Position numbers and translations under genes: made by a program
Shown here: piece by piece, positions 1 through 11,756 of the stretch
How positions within the stretch are numbered: the stretch's first letter is position 1
Layout of the letters: each line of letters starts with the position of its first letter
Origin: Owenia fusiformis
Lineage: Eukaryota; Annelida; Polychaeta; Sabellida; Oweniidae
DNA: 64,000 nucleotides
Direction of reading: 5' to 3'
Assembly (NCBI GenBank): GCA_903813345.2
Contig: CAIIXF020000011.1
Coordinates: forward strand, 16,287,754 to 16,351,753
Notes under the pieces: model-generated
What the model was told of the DNA's origin: nothing
Database searches by the model: none
The model's input: the letters and a program-made list of their open reading frames with translations, nothing else

Positions 1-473
1 CCCGAATCAGTTCGGATTAATCCGGATTTTCTGACCTACTTTATCTACCGAGATTTAACGAGTTAACATTCGTCTCATTTCGGAATCCTGGTGACAATTT
101 TATACTCCATTGGAGTATTTTTGATCTACTTTTTCTGGATTTTGCCCTACTTATTATAAGTTGACAGCAAGCAAATCAAAAAGTTCGCCATGAACGGGTT
201 TCGATCGACTAACCTAGAGAGTGGAAGCTAAACACGCTAGCCATGAGGCTAACGTTTACCTGTGTGAGATGATAAAAGTATCATATATTTATACCGAGCG
301 TCAATTTAGAATGATCTTCGCTTTTGACTCCACTTAGATACAACTCGTCAGTTGTATCCAGAATAGGTGAACGCCTATGGTGTTAGTGAATAACCAAATC
401 CCAGGCGAGTGGTTCGTATCCCACCGTGATATGTTATTTTTGCATAAATTAATACGACAGAAAGGAGCAAGGT
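1..473. repeat. Left arm of a long inverted repeat
   Basis: This segment is a diverged reverse complement of 8058-8520, with a few substitutions and small indels. Matching landmarks include the GGATTAATCCG box, the TACTCCATTGGAGTA palindrome and the CGACAGAAAGGAGCAAG end. Similarity stops after about position 473. The first 130 bases are part of the 147-bp unit that is tandemly repeated beyond the right arm, so this arm probably continues off the window. The two arms with about 7.6 kb between them could be the ends of one large transposon, or two inverted copies of a repeat. No transposase is recognisable between them. Confidence 0.85.
403..437 (+). promoter_or_regulatory. tRNA-like B-box motif in the inverted-repeat arm
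   Basis: GGTTCGTATCC at 411-421 is close to the RNA polymerase III B-box consensus and lies in a short T-arm-like context (GTGG...CCAC). The opposite arm carries GGTTCGCACCC on the minus strand near 8109-8119. I do not see a convincing A box or a full cloverleaf, so this may be a tRNA-derived SINE remnant or chance. Confidence 0.25.
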
Positions 474-879
474 GTAGGTTTGAAAACAAGACGTACGTTT
501 ATTTCAATACAGTTTTAGAAACATTAACCTCTGATAATTGAAGGATTTCCACTTCTGAAGCGCGACTAGATCTAAGAAGTTCATTAATCAAGACAGTGTA
601 AACCTTTTAGATATATGTTAGACACAATGTACACGCCCCGTGTGGAATCAACTAAATGTTACATTTTGGATTTCATTGAGATCCTGTCATAGTCCTAAAA
701 TTTATTTTTCTGGAACATCATTTTTTCAACACTGATACAAATTTCCCTGACATTTCCATGACATGTCTACAGTTTCAAAATTCCCGGACTCTTTGGCCCT
801 TTTTGACCTTATTTTAAAATTCTCTGACATTTCAGGCACTTGGAAAATTAAATCAAAACCCTGACATTTCCAGGTGTGT
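474..879. other. No gene seen; short CTGACATTTC motif repeated
   Basis: No coding region is supported. The phrase CTGACATTTC recurs three times between about 747 and 872, just before the target-site duplication of the next element. It looks like a worn repeat tail. Confidence 0.5.
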
Positions 880-888
880 ACGAACGCT

Positions 889-1722
889 TAGCCTTGCCCA
901 AGTCGGTCTCTTTTACTATCTTGATTTCTATTATGACCGCCTTGTACCAAAGAGAAAGCCACGTGCTTTACCGACTCAATGTTTATGTCGGTAAAATTTG
1001 ACCAATCAACGACGGCCCTACAGCGTTAGCTCATTATTATGCACGGTCAAAAACAAGTACACTTTTTACTTTTCGCCGGGACTTTTCACGAACAAACTTG
1101 CATGAATTCATCATGAAAATACAAATATTTTATCAGATAAATATCAATCAGAGTTTAGTGGATGCCGGAGCATCGATCGGTAACCGGAGGTGAAAAGATT
1201 TCAACAATAAACGTTGAAACGATCGCTGAATTCAAATGAACATGTAGGCTGAGACCCCGGCTGAGATTCAATCACTGACTACATGACCAGCTACATTGGA
1301 CTCGGTCTTGCATTTATATCGCGAAATCAGTTTTAAATCTATTGCATGATTTAATTTATATTAATGACTCTTACATTCCCTATGTACATTTAATTACATA
1401 ATATATTGTAACTCTAAAGAAACAATCCATCAGATCATCGGCATTGAATTTCAAATCGGGAAGATTGCTTTGCTTATGCAGGTCAACCTGATAACGTTTT
1501 TGATTGGTCAATCAGCCTGAAGTCACACGTCGTGTCCAGACTGTCCACGCGTATTATTGTTAATCAATAAGGTTTCGCGATACCCCTGATAGCGTAGGTA
1601 TTATGGAAATCTCGAAACCGTTGAATAACTCTGCATAATATCAGCGTAGGTGTATTGGATTGTACAAGGCGGTAATAATTCAAGATCAGATAAGTAAAAA
1701 AATACCGACTTGGGCAAGGCTA
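889..1722. mobile_element. Non-autonomous TIR element with 9-bp target duplication (Mutator-like)
   Basis: The ends are TAGCCTTGCCCAAGTCGGT and its reverse complement, and looser similarity continues inward for about 60 bases (both include ACCGCCTTGTAC). The element is flanked by ACGAACGCT at 880-888 and 1723-1731, a 9-bp direct repeat. A 9-bp target duplication with long TIRs is typical of Mutator-like elements. No transposase ORF is present in its 834 bp. Confidence 0.75.
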
Positions 1723-1731
1723 ACGAACGCT

Positions 1732-2352
1732 GGAATTATTCTTAAAATATCCTTCAAACAAAAGGGGAAAATGCTATGCACAAATACTCTAATTTAGTTT
1801 GTATTGTAATGCGTTGTATTACATTGCATTGCATTGTATTGTGTATTTATTTGAGTGTCCGTTGACGGTAAAGAAGGCATTTAAAAGTTATTTGTGAAAC
1901 TTAATAAACTTAATAAACAATACTTTAACAGTATTCTGTTATGGCAAAGTATATTTCATTTTTTCTCTTGTTCTCTACAATCTGCGTTGAGGACACTGAA
2001 GCATATGTCTGTATTTTGTTGGTGGGGAACAGCGTATCCTATCGTCCACGGAGCAAATTCAACTCTCGTTCACGAGTACCTTGTTTTTGGGCTCTTGTCC
2101 CAAAGATAACGATTGTATAAGGTTGCATAATCAGGATTATGAGCTTTCATGTTCTCATAGTTACATCTGTTGTAAAACGAATCTTGTCGCAACCTCTGCG
2201 AATCACGACAGCATAACATTTGAATCACGTTGACATCATTGCAAAATTAGGCTAAATATGCTAAGTCAAGACGTTAATTAGCCCACGAAAGTTCATGGGT
2301 AACTTGAGAACTACAAAATACAACCAAATACTTTTCGAACGTACAATAGCAA
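1732..2352. other. No gene seen
   Basis: AT-rich sequence with a short ATTG/GTATT microsatellite-like stretch near 1800-1850. A 71-codon open frame at 1894-2109 starts in low-complexity sequence and has no recognisable domain; I treat it as chance. Confidence 0.5.
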
Positions 2353-3265
2353 TGACGTGTCGCAAAAAGGTGGCGCATTTGTTTTTAAGGGTATCGCGTG
2401 AATGTAACTTTGATTCCCCGAATTATAAGATAATATTCTAATTAAAGTTATATATCATTTTAAAGCTGTTTCGATGAAGATTTTAGATCAACTACACTCC
2501 GTTCACGATTCTTGCGCGTTCGTTTTTAAAAAAGAGTTTTTTACCAAAACATCTGGCAAATATCCCATGTTGACACGTTACATTTTGAATTATTTTTCGT
2601 CTTTAAACGCTCATAACTCAAACAATATATGACTATTATACTTATTTTTCGTCTTGATAAAGGTAGATAGAAGTTTTATTTCAAAGGATGAATTTTAGTA
2701 AGCGTCCCATATTGTGACGTCATAGAGTCTGAAAAATAGAATCTGTTGACAGCGACCTTTTTTGCTCATTTTTTGCTACCTTCAACTTTTCAGGTGTACA
2801 TTAAACAAAAAATACGAGATCAATTTTTAATAAATCATACATGATTATTTTGCTCCTAAACTCTAGTTTATTAATAAATAGTTGATTATGTTCACAAAAG
2901 TATGTGTTTTCTGTTGTATGTGGAAAAGTGGAGGACGAAAGGTTTTCAAAATTCATTAAAATATGGCTAATTTACGCCATTCGCCTATTTTCAAGCACAG
3001 CAACACGTATATTTATTTCACCTAAAATATCAATTGATTCGTGTTTTATGATGCTCCTAGCCCATTAACAATATATATATATGATATCAGAGTTATTCGT
3101 CTAAAATGTTTTGAGATATAGAGGTAAATGTGGAGGACGAAAGGATTTTCATGTGTGTACATTTTTCTCAAAAACGTCACATTCTATCATGTTAAAAGCG
3201 AGGATCCTCTGGATTACGCCACAAAATGTGTAACAATGCGTGCGCGAGCATTTTGCGACACGTCA
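2353..3265. mobile_element. Non-autonomous TIR element, TGACGTGTCGCAAAA ends
   Basis: TGACGTGTCGCAAAA at the left end is matched by TTTTGCGACACGTCA at 3251-3265. The interior repeats the phrase GTGGAGGACGAAAGG (near 2929 and 3130). No clear target duplication is visible and no coding region is present, so superfamily is undetermined. The total of 913 bp suits a MITE or a deleted transposon. Confidence 0.65.
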
Positions 3266-4194
3266 ATATTTCTCACCTAACGTCTTCATAGTTTTAGGAA
3301 CGTATTTTAAACGCATGATAGCCAAATATATCAAGATACTATATCTGCCTAAATGAAGTTATCTAGTGTTTACAAAGTTTTGAAATATATTATATCCAGA
3401 TCCATCAGAAATTAACTTATCCATTTACATTACTTTACTAGTTCTAGTATCTTGCATGACTCGTTCATAAGAATTCTTTAATTCTACCTCGTTCCCAATA
3501 CGTCCTCAGACAGACAAGAAATTGAAGTCACACTCGTTTGTTTGCGTGGCATATTTATACGTATACGCACTTTCTCTGATTATTGTCAAACAAATACATT
3601 TCAGGAGAAGAACATAAAAAACAAATGCCTGAAACGAATGCCGAAACATAAATCCCAAGTGATTAAGTATAGAATGTTTTATTCTTTTACGATTTGATAA
3701 GAGACCGAGACTAAGAAATTAAATGCGACGAAATATTTTGACAACGTAATTTGTATACTGTTTTATTCTTAAAGTTCTATGCGATAAATTATTTTATCTG
3801 TTTCAAAATGTTTCATTTTATTTTGCCTATATAAAAGAGATTGAAGAAGATAAGATAAACTGTTCCGTAATATATATTGTGTTTTAATAACCTTTTTTTT
3901 AGAATCACAATGTAAAATAAATCTCCCGTTCCTGCCATTCTGGTAACGCCATGCAATGGATGCAATTCAAAGTGAGAGAGAGATCTATGAATAACAGAAT
4001 GCGTCCATGCCATTAATTTGGCCAAATACATGGCATGAAACTGACGTAAGTTTAAGTAAGCTACGCCCCCCGCTTTCTCTGGTAAATTATGACTTTATTT
4101 TTCGGAGTAATGGGTTTCGGACAACTGGGTTTCGGAGAACTGGGGTGTACCCGATTACGCTTTGCACGCCGCTTTAAAATCCCGATGCCTCCAG
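3266..4194. other. No gene seen
   Basis: AT-rich non-coding sequence. Open frames here (for example 3813-4031 minus) are short and domain-free. Confidence 0.5.
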
Positions 4195-4620
4195 AGGTAG
4201 TTTAATCCGGTAGCCGACAGGCGTTTCTTGCATTATTGAATACAAGCTAACCTTATATTCGCGAATGCAACTAACGCCTTCCGGCTACCTGATTAACGCA
4301 GTATAATATGACCAAGTCATTTAAATATGAATGGAATAGTGGCAGGTACTATTCGTATTGACATGAGTTTCCAGTAAAATAATAGGTTAATCCGGTAGCC
4401 GACAGGCGTTAGTTGCATTTGCGAATACAAGCTAAGACTATGATTTGGGAATGGAAGATTTCAGCTTCCGGATTAACCTACCATTCTATGGGCGACTCAT
4501 TTAAATATGAAAAGAACCTGACAATATTCCATTAATATTTTAATGAATTGCCCATAAAATAGTAAAGTAGGTTTATCCGGTAGCCGACAGGCGTTAGCGG
4601 CATTCGCGAATACAAGCTCC
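4195..4620. repeat. Tandem array of about 187-bp foldback units
   Basis: TAATCCGGTAGCCGACAGGC recurs at about 4202, 4389 and 4576, giving a period near 187 bp. Each unit contains an inverted partner of that motif (for example AACGCCTTCCGGCTACCTG near 4273), so every unit can fold back. A related fragment occurs at about 12940-13020, inside the GPCR pseudogene flank. The array probably arose by tandem amplification of a small TIR element. Confidence 0.75.
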
Positions 4621-5452
4621 TTTATTTCATAATTTGGGAAATATATATTTTCACAATATTGAAATAGATGGTGGTTCAAAGTGGAATACATATCATACAA
4701 GTGTCACAGATATTTTTAGTGCATATATGGTCTTTCTTTGCATGACTTTGTAGAACATATCAAAACCCTGGGATCCACAGGGTAACAGTAAGTACATTTC
4801 GTTAGATCTTCCGAAGTTCATGCTTCAAAGTTGTCAAAGTTGTAAAAGGGTAATCCTTTTTTGAGTACGAAAGCGTACTTTTTGTTCAATAGCCTTTCCC
4901 AGCTGCTAATCTTTTGAGTGCATCGTGCATTCAACGAATTGTATTCACTTATTAACCAATCAGTGCCAGGAACAAAATGCACGCTTACTTTTTGGGCTAA
5001 GTTTAGTGTTTTATGAAGCATGCTACATACAAATGTTACGCTTTTGCTCATTTACTTTGAGAACTATCTATAGGTACACATTACCAATTGACCTAATTGA
5101 CCTAGATTTGAGTGAACAAGTACCTCGTATTTTTCATTTTTCGATATTTTGAGATTTGTTGGCTGATGAGTAACTTGATATTTTATGTCTAAATATATTA
5201 AAGTGGTTAATAGTAATAGTTTTATTGTACACCATAAACTGTTAACGTTTTAGAATTGGGACACAATATATGATTTGATAATAGAACAATACATGTATAT
5301 GTCTTACTCTAAACTCGGTGGTTTGTTTGTTAGTATGTTTTCTTAACAGCTCAATAACTGTTGTATTAATAAGGCGTTATACTATGAAAAAAAGATTAAA
5401 CGATGTAGGCATAGGCAGAGGGAGTATCACACTACCCTACCACGTGAACACA
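4621..5452. other. No gene seen
   Basis: AT-rich non-coding sequence. Overlapping short open frames on both strands at 4818-5152 lack any recognisable domain. Confidence 0.5.
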
Positions 5453-5653
5453 TTTAAAAAGAATACAGGGTACAGTTAAGTTGCAAATAGAGCGGGTATT
5501 CTTTGTCCTTTTCCATAGGACTTTTCTGGTGATAGTGCGTTGCAAACTGCTCGATGAATCTATACAATGTAAAATCTAGTATTCCTCCAGAACTATGGAA
5601 ATAAACAAAGGTCCTCCATTTGCAACTTCACTGTAGCCTGTATTCCTTTTAAA
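5453..5653. mobile_element. Small foldback MITE
   Basis: About 36 bases at each end are imperfect reverse complements: AAAAAGAATACAGGGTACAG on the left, and on the right a segment ending in CTGTATTCCTTTT. Pairing continues inward (TTTCCATAGGA against a TATGGAAA segment). At about 200 bp with no coding capacity, it fits a MITE. Confidence 0.65.
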
Positions 5654-7825
5654 GAAATACGGGCTACAGTATTGGGGTATAGTAGTTTGATTTTTCAATA
5701 TATCACTAATCTAGCTTCTTTCCTTGAAAAAACATGAGTTTTGATGTACGTATATCAAACATGGGCCACTGCACTATATTGAACCAGGGTGCCGGTGTTA
5801 CATAATGTGATTTTATGGGCCATCATACAACCACCTCTTGCCCACTTTATTCATGTTTTGGATTACAGTTTATACACAATGCATAAACAGCATGAAACAA
5901 TCATTTCTACTTGTGGATTAGATTTGTATACATCTCTTTGTGAACTGAGTGTTATGTTCAATATGTGAAAATATCATGGACTTAAATTGTACTTATATTT
6001 ATAACCTGACCACATTTGCATATGTTCAACAACTGACTGAGTGATCGAGTTCATCAAACAATGTTCGTAATAGAGGTCATGAACTTTGCTTTATTCATAA
6101 TCCTATTTCTGCAACTGACTCATATTATGCATCTTATTATATAATATTATATGATTTATTTTGATTAGCAGTGTCTCATAAGCCATTGGTGGCTCGAGGC
6201 TTTTTGGATGATTGTACAGATGTATATGTATGAAATTAAGCATGCGACACTTAAATAAAAAACAATACAATATTAAGCTTATAAACTTGCTGATCATATT
6301 ATGATTTTAATATTTTAATACTACATGATACTCATATCAAAATACCAATGTATTTGTGAACAACTCTTACGTTTGATATTGTACGAATTTTCTGATTTGC
6401 TGTAGTAGTCGTAAATGCAACATATAACAATGTTATGTTACTTTGTGTCATATGAAAAATAAATTCGTACAAAGATGAGTTTTATTTCGTTTGTTATTCA
6501 ATGTAGAATACACGTTGTACATTATTTCATGTATAGGATATTGACAATAATCAGACTATCGTATTACAATACAGAAGAATAAAAGAGAGAATAAAATAAT
6601 GATATATGCATTCTAATTTGAGATTGACATGCGTAAAGGTATCAATATTTTATCTAGTATTTCATTTTATCCCTCCCATCCCATCCCACCCGCTCATCAG
6701 CAATCCCCAGAAAATTCGTTCGGTGCTTTTAAATGTTAATAGTTCGGTTGAATTTTAAAAATAAATCTTAAGCACTTTAAATCTAGATAAAATATTCATG
6801 ATTTGATTGTGATTATCATTTCTAATTATTACATGACGGTTCCATTACATTCAATGCGTATCTAATCCTCATAGTTTATACTCGATTTTCGACAGGTAAA
6901 GGTAATATATCAACCCTCGGTCCCTACTATTTCTCGTGTAGATATATTGCATAACTTTCTCAGATATATCCTGTATATTAAATACATTAAATAACATTAT
7001 ATATGTTAGTCTCAGCCTAGACAGTATATATATCAATTTTATTGGATAATGCCATGGGCTTTCCCACGATAATGCGTAAATTCGAATGAACTTGAAATGA
7101 AATTCAACATCCAAAATGTGTTAATTTGATCATCCACCGTGTAACTAAAAGCATATTCATGGCCTATTTGCCTTAAAATACGATTGTGATTATGATTTCG
7201 AATTCTGTTCTCCATATGTAAAATCTAGAAACATAACAGAGTTAAGTTACACGAAATTCAGCCAACTTGAACATGAAGTCTTGTCAATTTACTTAATCGT
7301 TGATTGATTTCTAGGTTTATTAGAATTAAAAGAACGAACGTTTCATCAAACGAGTCCTATATTCAATATATATTCGTTGGGCCCATTCTTTAAATGTAAC
7401 TATATTCTTTTAACTTTAAAAGTATCTGTTTAGTGCTACATATATTCATTATTTTTATCCGCACAACAGTATCAAACGTTAATGCACAACTATTTTTTTG
7501 TTTTAAAGTCACTTATAGCAAACCTAATCTAACAATTATCTCACTATATGCTTATGACATATTCATGTATACGTTGTTTGTCTTTTTTTCAAATCAACCC
7601 ACGGAAATATGCAATACACCAAGTTAAAAAAGTGGTACGAATCATAAAAGCGACGTTGGGTGTTTCACTAGTAATTTTTATATGAAAAATCTAGAAATAT
7701 TACCCAAATTAAACTATGACTATTCAAAAGAAGACATTCAAATCTATATTATGTAAAAAAATCAAATTTGTCCGAAGCAGGGATAACGCTCAATTAGAGT
7801 GACGAACTTTGTTCTCCAAACCGAG
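5654..7825. other. No gene seen, long AT-rich stretch
   Basis: About 2.2 kb without a supported coding region or a repeat I can pair. The longest open frame (6869-7114 minus, 81 codons) has no recognisable motif. Confidence 0.5.
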
Positions 7826-7965
7826 AATGGTCTTTTATGAAAAAAGTTATGAAAACACATCACCAGATCATGTAAAGCTGTTTTACCTAAAAGATCGTTT
7901 TATCTTCACCCTTCGATTGGATTTCATGAAAAAATATTTTTATGAAAAAATAGGATTTGTAGGAT
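7826..7965. repeat. Diverged interspersed repeat, copy 1
   Basis: The segment (GTTATGAAAACACATCA, then CGTTTTATCTTCACCC, then GATTTCATGAAAAAATA) recurs in the same orientation at about 9085-9210. The two copies lie on either side of the right arm of the long inverted repeat. Origin is unknown. Confidence 0.55.
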
Positions 7966-8057
7966 ATCGACGCTCTAACATGTAGTTTTAATCACACGCA
8001 GGTATCTGGTTTTATTGCGTGTAGAATGTATCGATATCAGGACCGCTACATGCCAGT

Positions 8058-8520
8058 GACCTTGCTCCTTTCTGTCGTATTAAAAAAGCAAAATAACATA
8101 TCACGGTGGGGTGCGAACCACTCGCCTGGGACTTGGTTATTCACTAGTACCATAGGCGTTCATCTATTCTGGATACAACTGACGAGTTGTATTTACGTGC
8201 AGTCAAAAGTGAAGATCATTTTGAATTGACGCTCGGTATAAATATATAATACTTTTATCCTTTCGTATCGGTTGCACGTTAGCCTCATGGCTAACGTGCC
8301 TAGCTTCCATGCTCTAGGTTAGTCGATCGAGACCCGTTCATGGCGAATTTTTTGATTTGCTTGTTGTAAAGATATAATAAGTAGGGCAAAATCCAGAAAA
8401 AGTAGATCAAAAATACTCCAATGGAGTATAAAATTGTCACCAGGATTCCGAAATGAGACGAATGTAAACTCGTTAAATCTCGGTAGATGAAGTAGGTCAG
8501 AAAATCCGGATTAATCCGAA
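8058..8520. repeat. Right arm of the long inverted repeat
   Basis: This is the diverged reverse complement of 1-473. The inner boundary is near GGTCACTGG at 8052-8060 and the outer side runs directly into tandem 147-bp units. A palindrome (TAGCCTCATGGCTA) lies at about 8280-8293 and has a counterpart in the left arm. Confidence 0.85.
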
Positions 8521-8840
8521 CAAGGTTCGGAAATCTTCGTCATAAGAAGTAGATCAAAAATACTCCAATGGAGTATAAAATTGTCACCAGGATTCCGAAA
8601 TGAGCCGAATGTAAACTCGTTAAATCTCGGTAGATGAAGTAGGTCAGAAAATCCGGATTAATCCGAACAAGGTTCGGGAATCTTCGTAATAAGAAGTAGA
8701 TTAAAAATACTCCCAATGGAGTATAAAATTGTCCCCAATATTCCGAAATACGACGAATCGAATCGGCAAACTTCGGTAAAATAATGAAGTGCATAAAAAC
8801 CGAAATGATCCGATGAACGTTCGGATAAAATCGTGAACAG
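8401..8840. repeat. 147-bp tandem repeat, three units
   Basis: AGTAGATCAAAAATACTCC starts at 8401 and 8548, and a variant starts at 8695, so the period is exactly 147 bp. The first unit belongs to the inverted-repeat arm; the third is the most diverged. Each unit contains short palindromes (ACTCCAATGGAGT, GGATTAATCC). Minus-strand open frames here follow from the repetition. Confidence 0.85.
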
Positions 8841-9631
8841 GTGTCAGGGGTTTCCCCTCATCTTTCCCCACATTGTTCTAAAAGCCTTATATGGATTTAT
8901 CACGTAACATTCAAAATGACGTTCCTATATGGTTCTATGGGTTCGAACACGTGACCAAATATACCAAATAAAAATTTTACCTTGACCACTGGATGGGATT
9001 TCATAGAAAATATCCAAGAAAACCTATCCTCGTGATCCTTAAATCACTTAAATTCGATCATTTTATTTTCACCCCTTGATGGAATTTTATGAAAGAAGTC
9101 ATGAAAACACATCATCATGTAAGGGTTTTCACCTAAATTAGCTCGTTTTATCTTGAGCCTTCAATTGAATTTCTTGAAGAAATATTTTATGAAAAAATAT
9201 CATCATGTTATGATTTGTATTTAAATAAGACCGTTTCATCTAAATACTTGGATAATATTTCATAAAAAATGCACTTTAAAATTTTTCAGAATTTGCCTTA
9301 ATTTATCAATGTAATGAAAGTATAAGATTAACTCTCAAATAGCGTTCTATTTTAACCTTTTTATTGAAATCAATACAGGACTCGCTCTCTAAATATCCAA
9401 TAAAAATTCAACCCTTGGATGTGATTTCGTTGGAAAAAAAATATGTCAAGTCCAGAATCAAATGATTTGTCCAGAACCTCTTAAGATCCTGTTATAATAT
9501 CATGAAAAATACGCAGCGTGGGCAATGATGGAATGAGAAACATCATTCAAATGTGTATGGTTATGTGTCGGGCATGGAAATAAAAAGAAAGCATAGCATG
9601 TTGAATAGAAATGTAAAGGTTACATGCATCG
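8841..9631. other. No gene; diverged repeat copies
   Basis: Contains degenerate, loosely tandem copies (about 8985-9270) of the repeat seen at 7826-7965, recognisable by TTTTATGAAA, ATGAAAACACATCA and GTTTTATCTTGAG. No supported coding region. Confidence 0.5.
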
Positions 9632-10425
9632 CTATTCAAGAACATTTTCTGCATCAAAGAAAATCAGGAACATGGTCTTCTTTGTGGATGTTCTTTGAAA
9701 ATTGGGCTTACTCCACACGGGAGAGTCCATAGCAAACCAGCCCATTGATTCTTTCTTACTCTGGCTCATAGTTATACACCCAGACCCGATCCTCTGTAAG
9801 GATGTTGAAGAGCCATTCATCTCCGTGTCTGCGATATCTGTCCAGGAACTGGGTAGAGCCCTCAACTCGAGCTTCCTTTTGTTCCCTCTTTAGGTATCGT
9901 GGTATCCATTTGGAGGCCACACAGTTTCTTCAGCACTGGTGATTATGGTTTGACCATAGATCCCGGCCAGATTCTTTTGTAGTAGGATCAGTAGCTCAAT
10001 AAATATTCCTCAAGATCTTGTGAATTATTCTTTGAGCCTATGAGATCCTACTACAAAACGATCTGGCCAACATTTGTGGGTTTGACAAGAACCAAATTAG
10101 ATATCCAGTATTTTACTGATTTCGTCAATACTAATATGTCTATCCTGTTCAATAAGTTCATTGATTCTTCTAGAGTTCTCTCCAGTTAAAGATGTCTTAG
10201 GTCTATCTTTCCGTGACTTATCTGAGAGAGTTTTACGCTTTCCACTTTTGAAGCCATTATACCACCTCCACGCTGTAGTATAGTCCTTGGCCTAGCCTCA
10301 TCACCAAATGCACCTTTGACAATGTCATACGTCTCTTTAAGAGTTTTTCCATTGTTCACCATGCATTCAATTAGGTTTCTGTGTTTCCATTTTTGAAGTT
10401 TACTTGGTGTAGACGTATCAGTCAT
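9632..10425 (-). pseudogene. Mariner-family transposase pseudogene
   Basis: This is a broken transposase of the Tc1/mariner superfamily, mariner branch. Reading on the minus strand from 10425, an N-terminal helix-turn-helix region appears (HRNLIECMVNNGKTLKETYD). The frame shifts near 10270 into RWYNGFKSGKRKTLSDKS and DRPKTSLTGENSRRINELI, ending at a stop at 10097. After an interruption, reading resumes near 9930 with SKWIPRYLKREQKEARVE and WLFNILTEDRVWVYNYEPE, then shifts frame near 9765 to SKKESMGWFAMDSPVWSKP and IFFDAENVL. The first catalytic-site region (TED) is present; the second and third catalytic aspartates and the C-terminal third are missing. It has at least two frameshifts, one insertion and a truncation, so it cannot be active. 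The family call rests on the order and spacing of these motifs. Confidence 0.88.
9965..10068. mobile_element. Mini-foldback inserted in the mariner pseudogene
   Basis: GGCCAGATTCTTTTGTAGTA (9965 on) pairs with TACTACAAAACGATCTGGCC (10049-10068); arms are about 25 bases with two mismatches. It lies where the transposase needs only about 50 bases between its helix-turn-helix region and catalytic core, but about 175 are present. This suggests insertion of a roughly 100-120-bp foldback. No clear target duplication was found. Confidence 0.6.
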
Positions 10426-10496
10426 TGTCCATTAGCAGAAAGAGAAAATTTACTTGAAACAAAATGGCTGCCAGAATTCACAGGTTCTCCCCACAA

Positions 10497-10965
10497 GGTA
10501 TGAGGTTCCATATCCATCCGCCAAAAGGTATGACCCCTATATAGTCCATTTAAAAACTCGTGGTATTGTTCTAAATAACGCCATAGTTGGCTTCTAGGGT
10601 ACCTAGTATGCCACTATTTGGTATAAAAATAAAGAGGAGGAGTTCAACTTTCATTTGAATTACGAAAATAGCGATGTAGGTCAAAAATAGTTCCGACGTG
10701 AGCATGTTTACTACGCGTTTGCCCATCATATCAGAATTGAGGAAGTGGTAGCAAACGCGAGTCACAATAAATGGACGCTGATATCTCAAAAAGTAACCTG
10801 ACTCCCTATAATTTGATGTAGATCAATCGAACCCCTATATGAACAGGTACATTTTGATATATAGCACTATGGGGGGTAAGCGTTTTATAGTTGGTCACGA
10901 ACGCCATATGTGCAAAGTAATGTTATGAATTTTCGAATTTGGTGTTGGATTACGGTACTCATACC
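10497..10965. repeat. Left 469-bp direct repeat of the composite element
   Basis: Starts GGTATGAGGTTCC and ends GGTACTCATACC; the first and last 8 bases are inverted repeats of each other. Its left flank is ACAA and its right flank TTAA. A 33-base match to its first bases occurs alone at 44408-44440, so the family exists elsewhere. Confidence 0.85.
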
Positions 10966-11756
10966 TTAATATGAGGCCTAAAATTGTCTGCTAGTTGGCC
11001 AGAGACCAATATTCTAGCAGAATTTGAGAACAGAATCGATTTTTTCGTTCTGCGTAGGGCAAACAATGATTTGAAATCACTTTCAACCATTCTGTGAGTA
11101 TAAGAATGGTCATAAGAGGCCCGTAGAGGGTCATGAATGAAAGAAAGCCCTCTGAAATTCCATCAAAATTGCAGGTTATTTCTTCATTTTTTTCTAAAAT
11201 TACATGATTTTCAGGGCCCATATCTCAGTGAAATTGCTACAATGTAGCGATTTTTCATTTTTACAGGCTAGATACACGTGTCAGGTCGACAGAAACAGTA
11301 AGCATGTGTGATTTTTAAATTGCTACATTGTAGCAATATTTATTTCAAAATACAGGTGTGAGGGAAACTGCAATTTAGTTAGATTTGGACGAAAATGGCC
11401 AAATTTCAGTCAAAATCCTCGGGACACGGGGCCTTTGTCTTAGATTTAGTCAATGATGCAACTCTTAGTAGAAGGTGTGCCATATAGGGAATGAAAGCTG
11501 TTTGTCAGACGTATCATTTTCTTCAATAAACTCAGAGATAGTCAGGTTAGATTTGTGACGTCACAGTGGCAAAGTTAGACTAGCATATTTAGACGTATTT
11601 GGGGTAGGGCAAATTAACCCTTTCTAGCCTAAATGGATAACTTTTTCACATATTCAGCCAGTTCCGACGTTTTTATGCATTTTTGAACTAGAAATGATAT
11701 TTTCTGCCAAAAAAAGTTGCAGAGACAAAAATCAGTGTGATGTCATAACACATTAA
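10966..11756. other. Internal segment of the composite element
   Basis: The 791 bp between the direct repeats begin and end with TTAA. No gag, pol or transposase motif is visible. It contains GCTACAATGTAGCGATTT near 11233 and GCTACATTGTAGCAATA near 11320, a pair of similar palindromic cores. The 76-codon minus-strand frame at 10991-11221 shows no domain. Confidence 0.6.
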
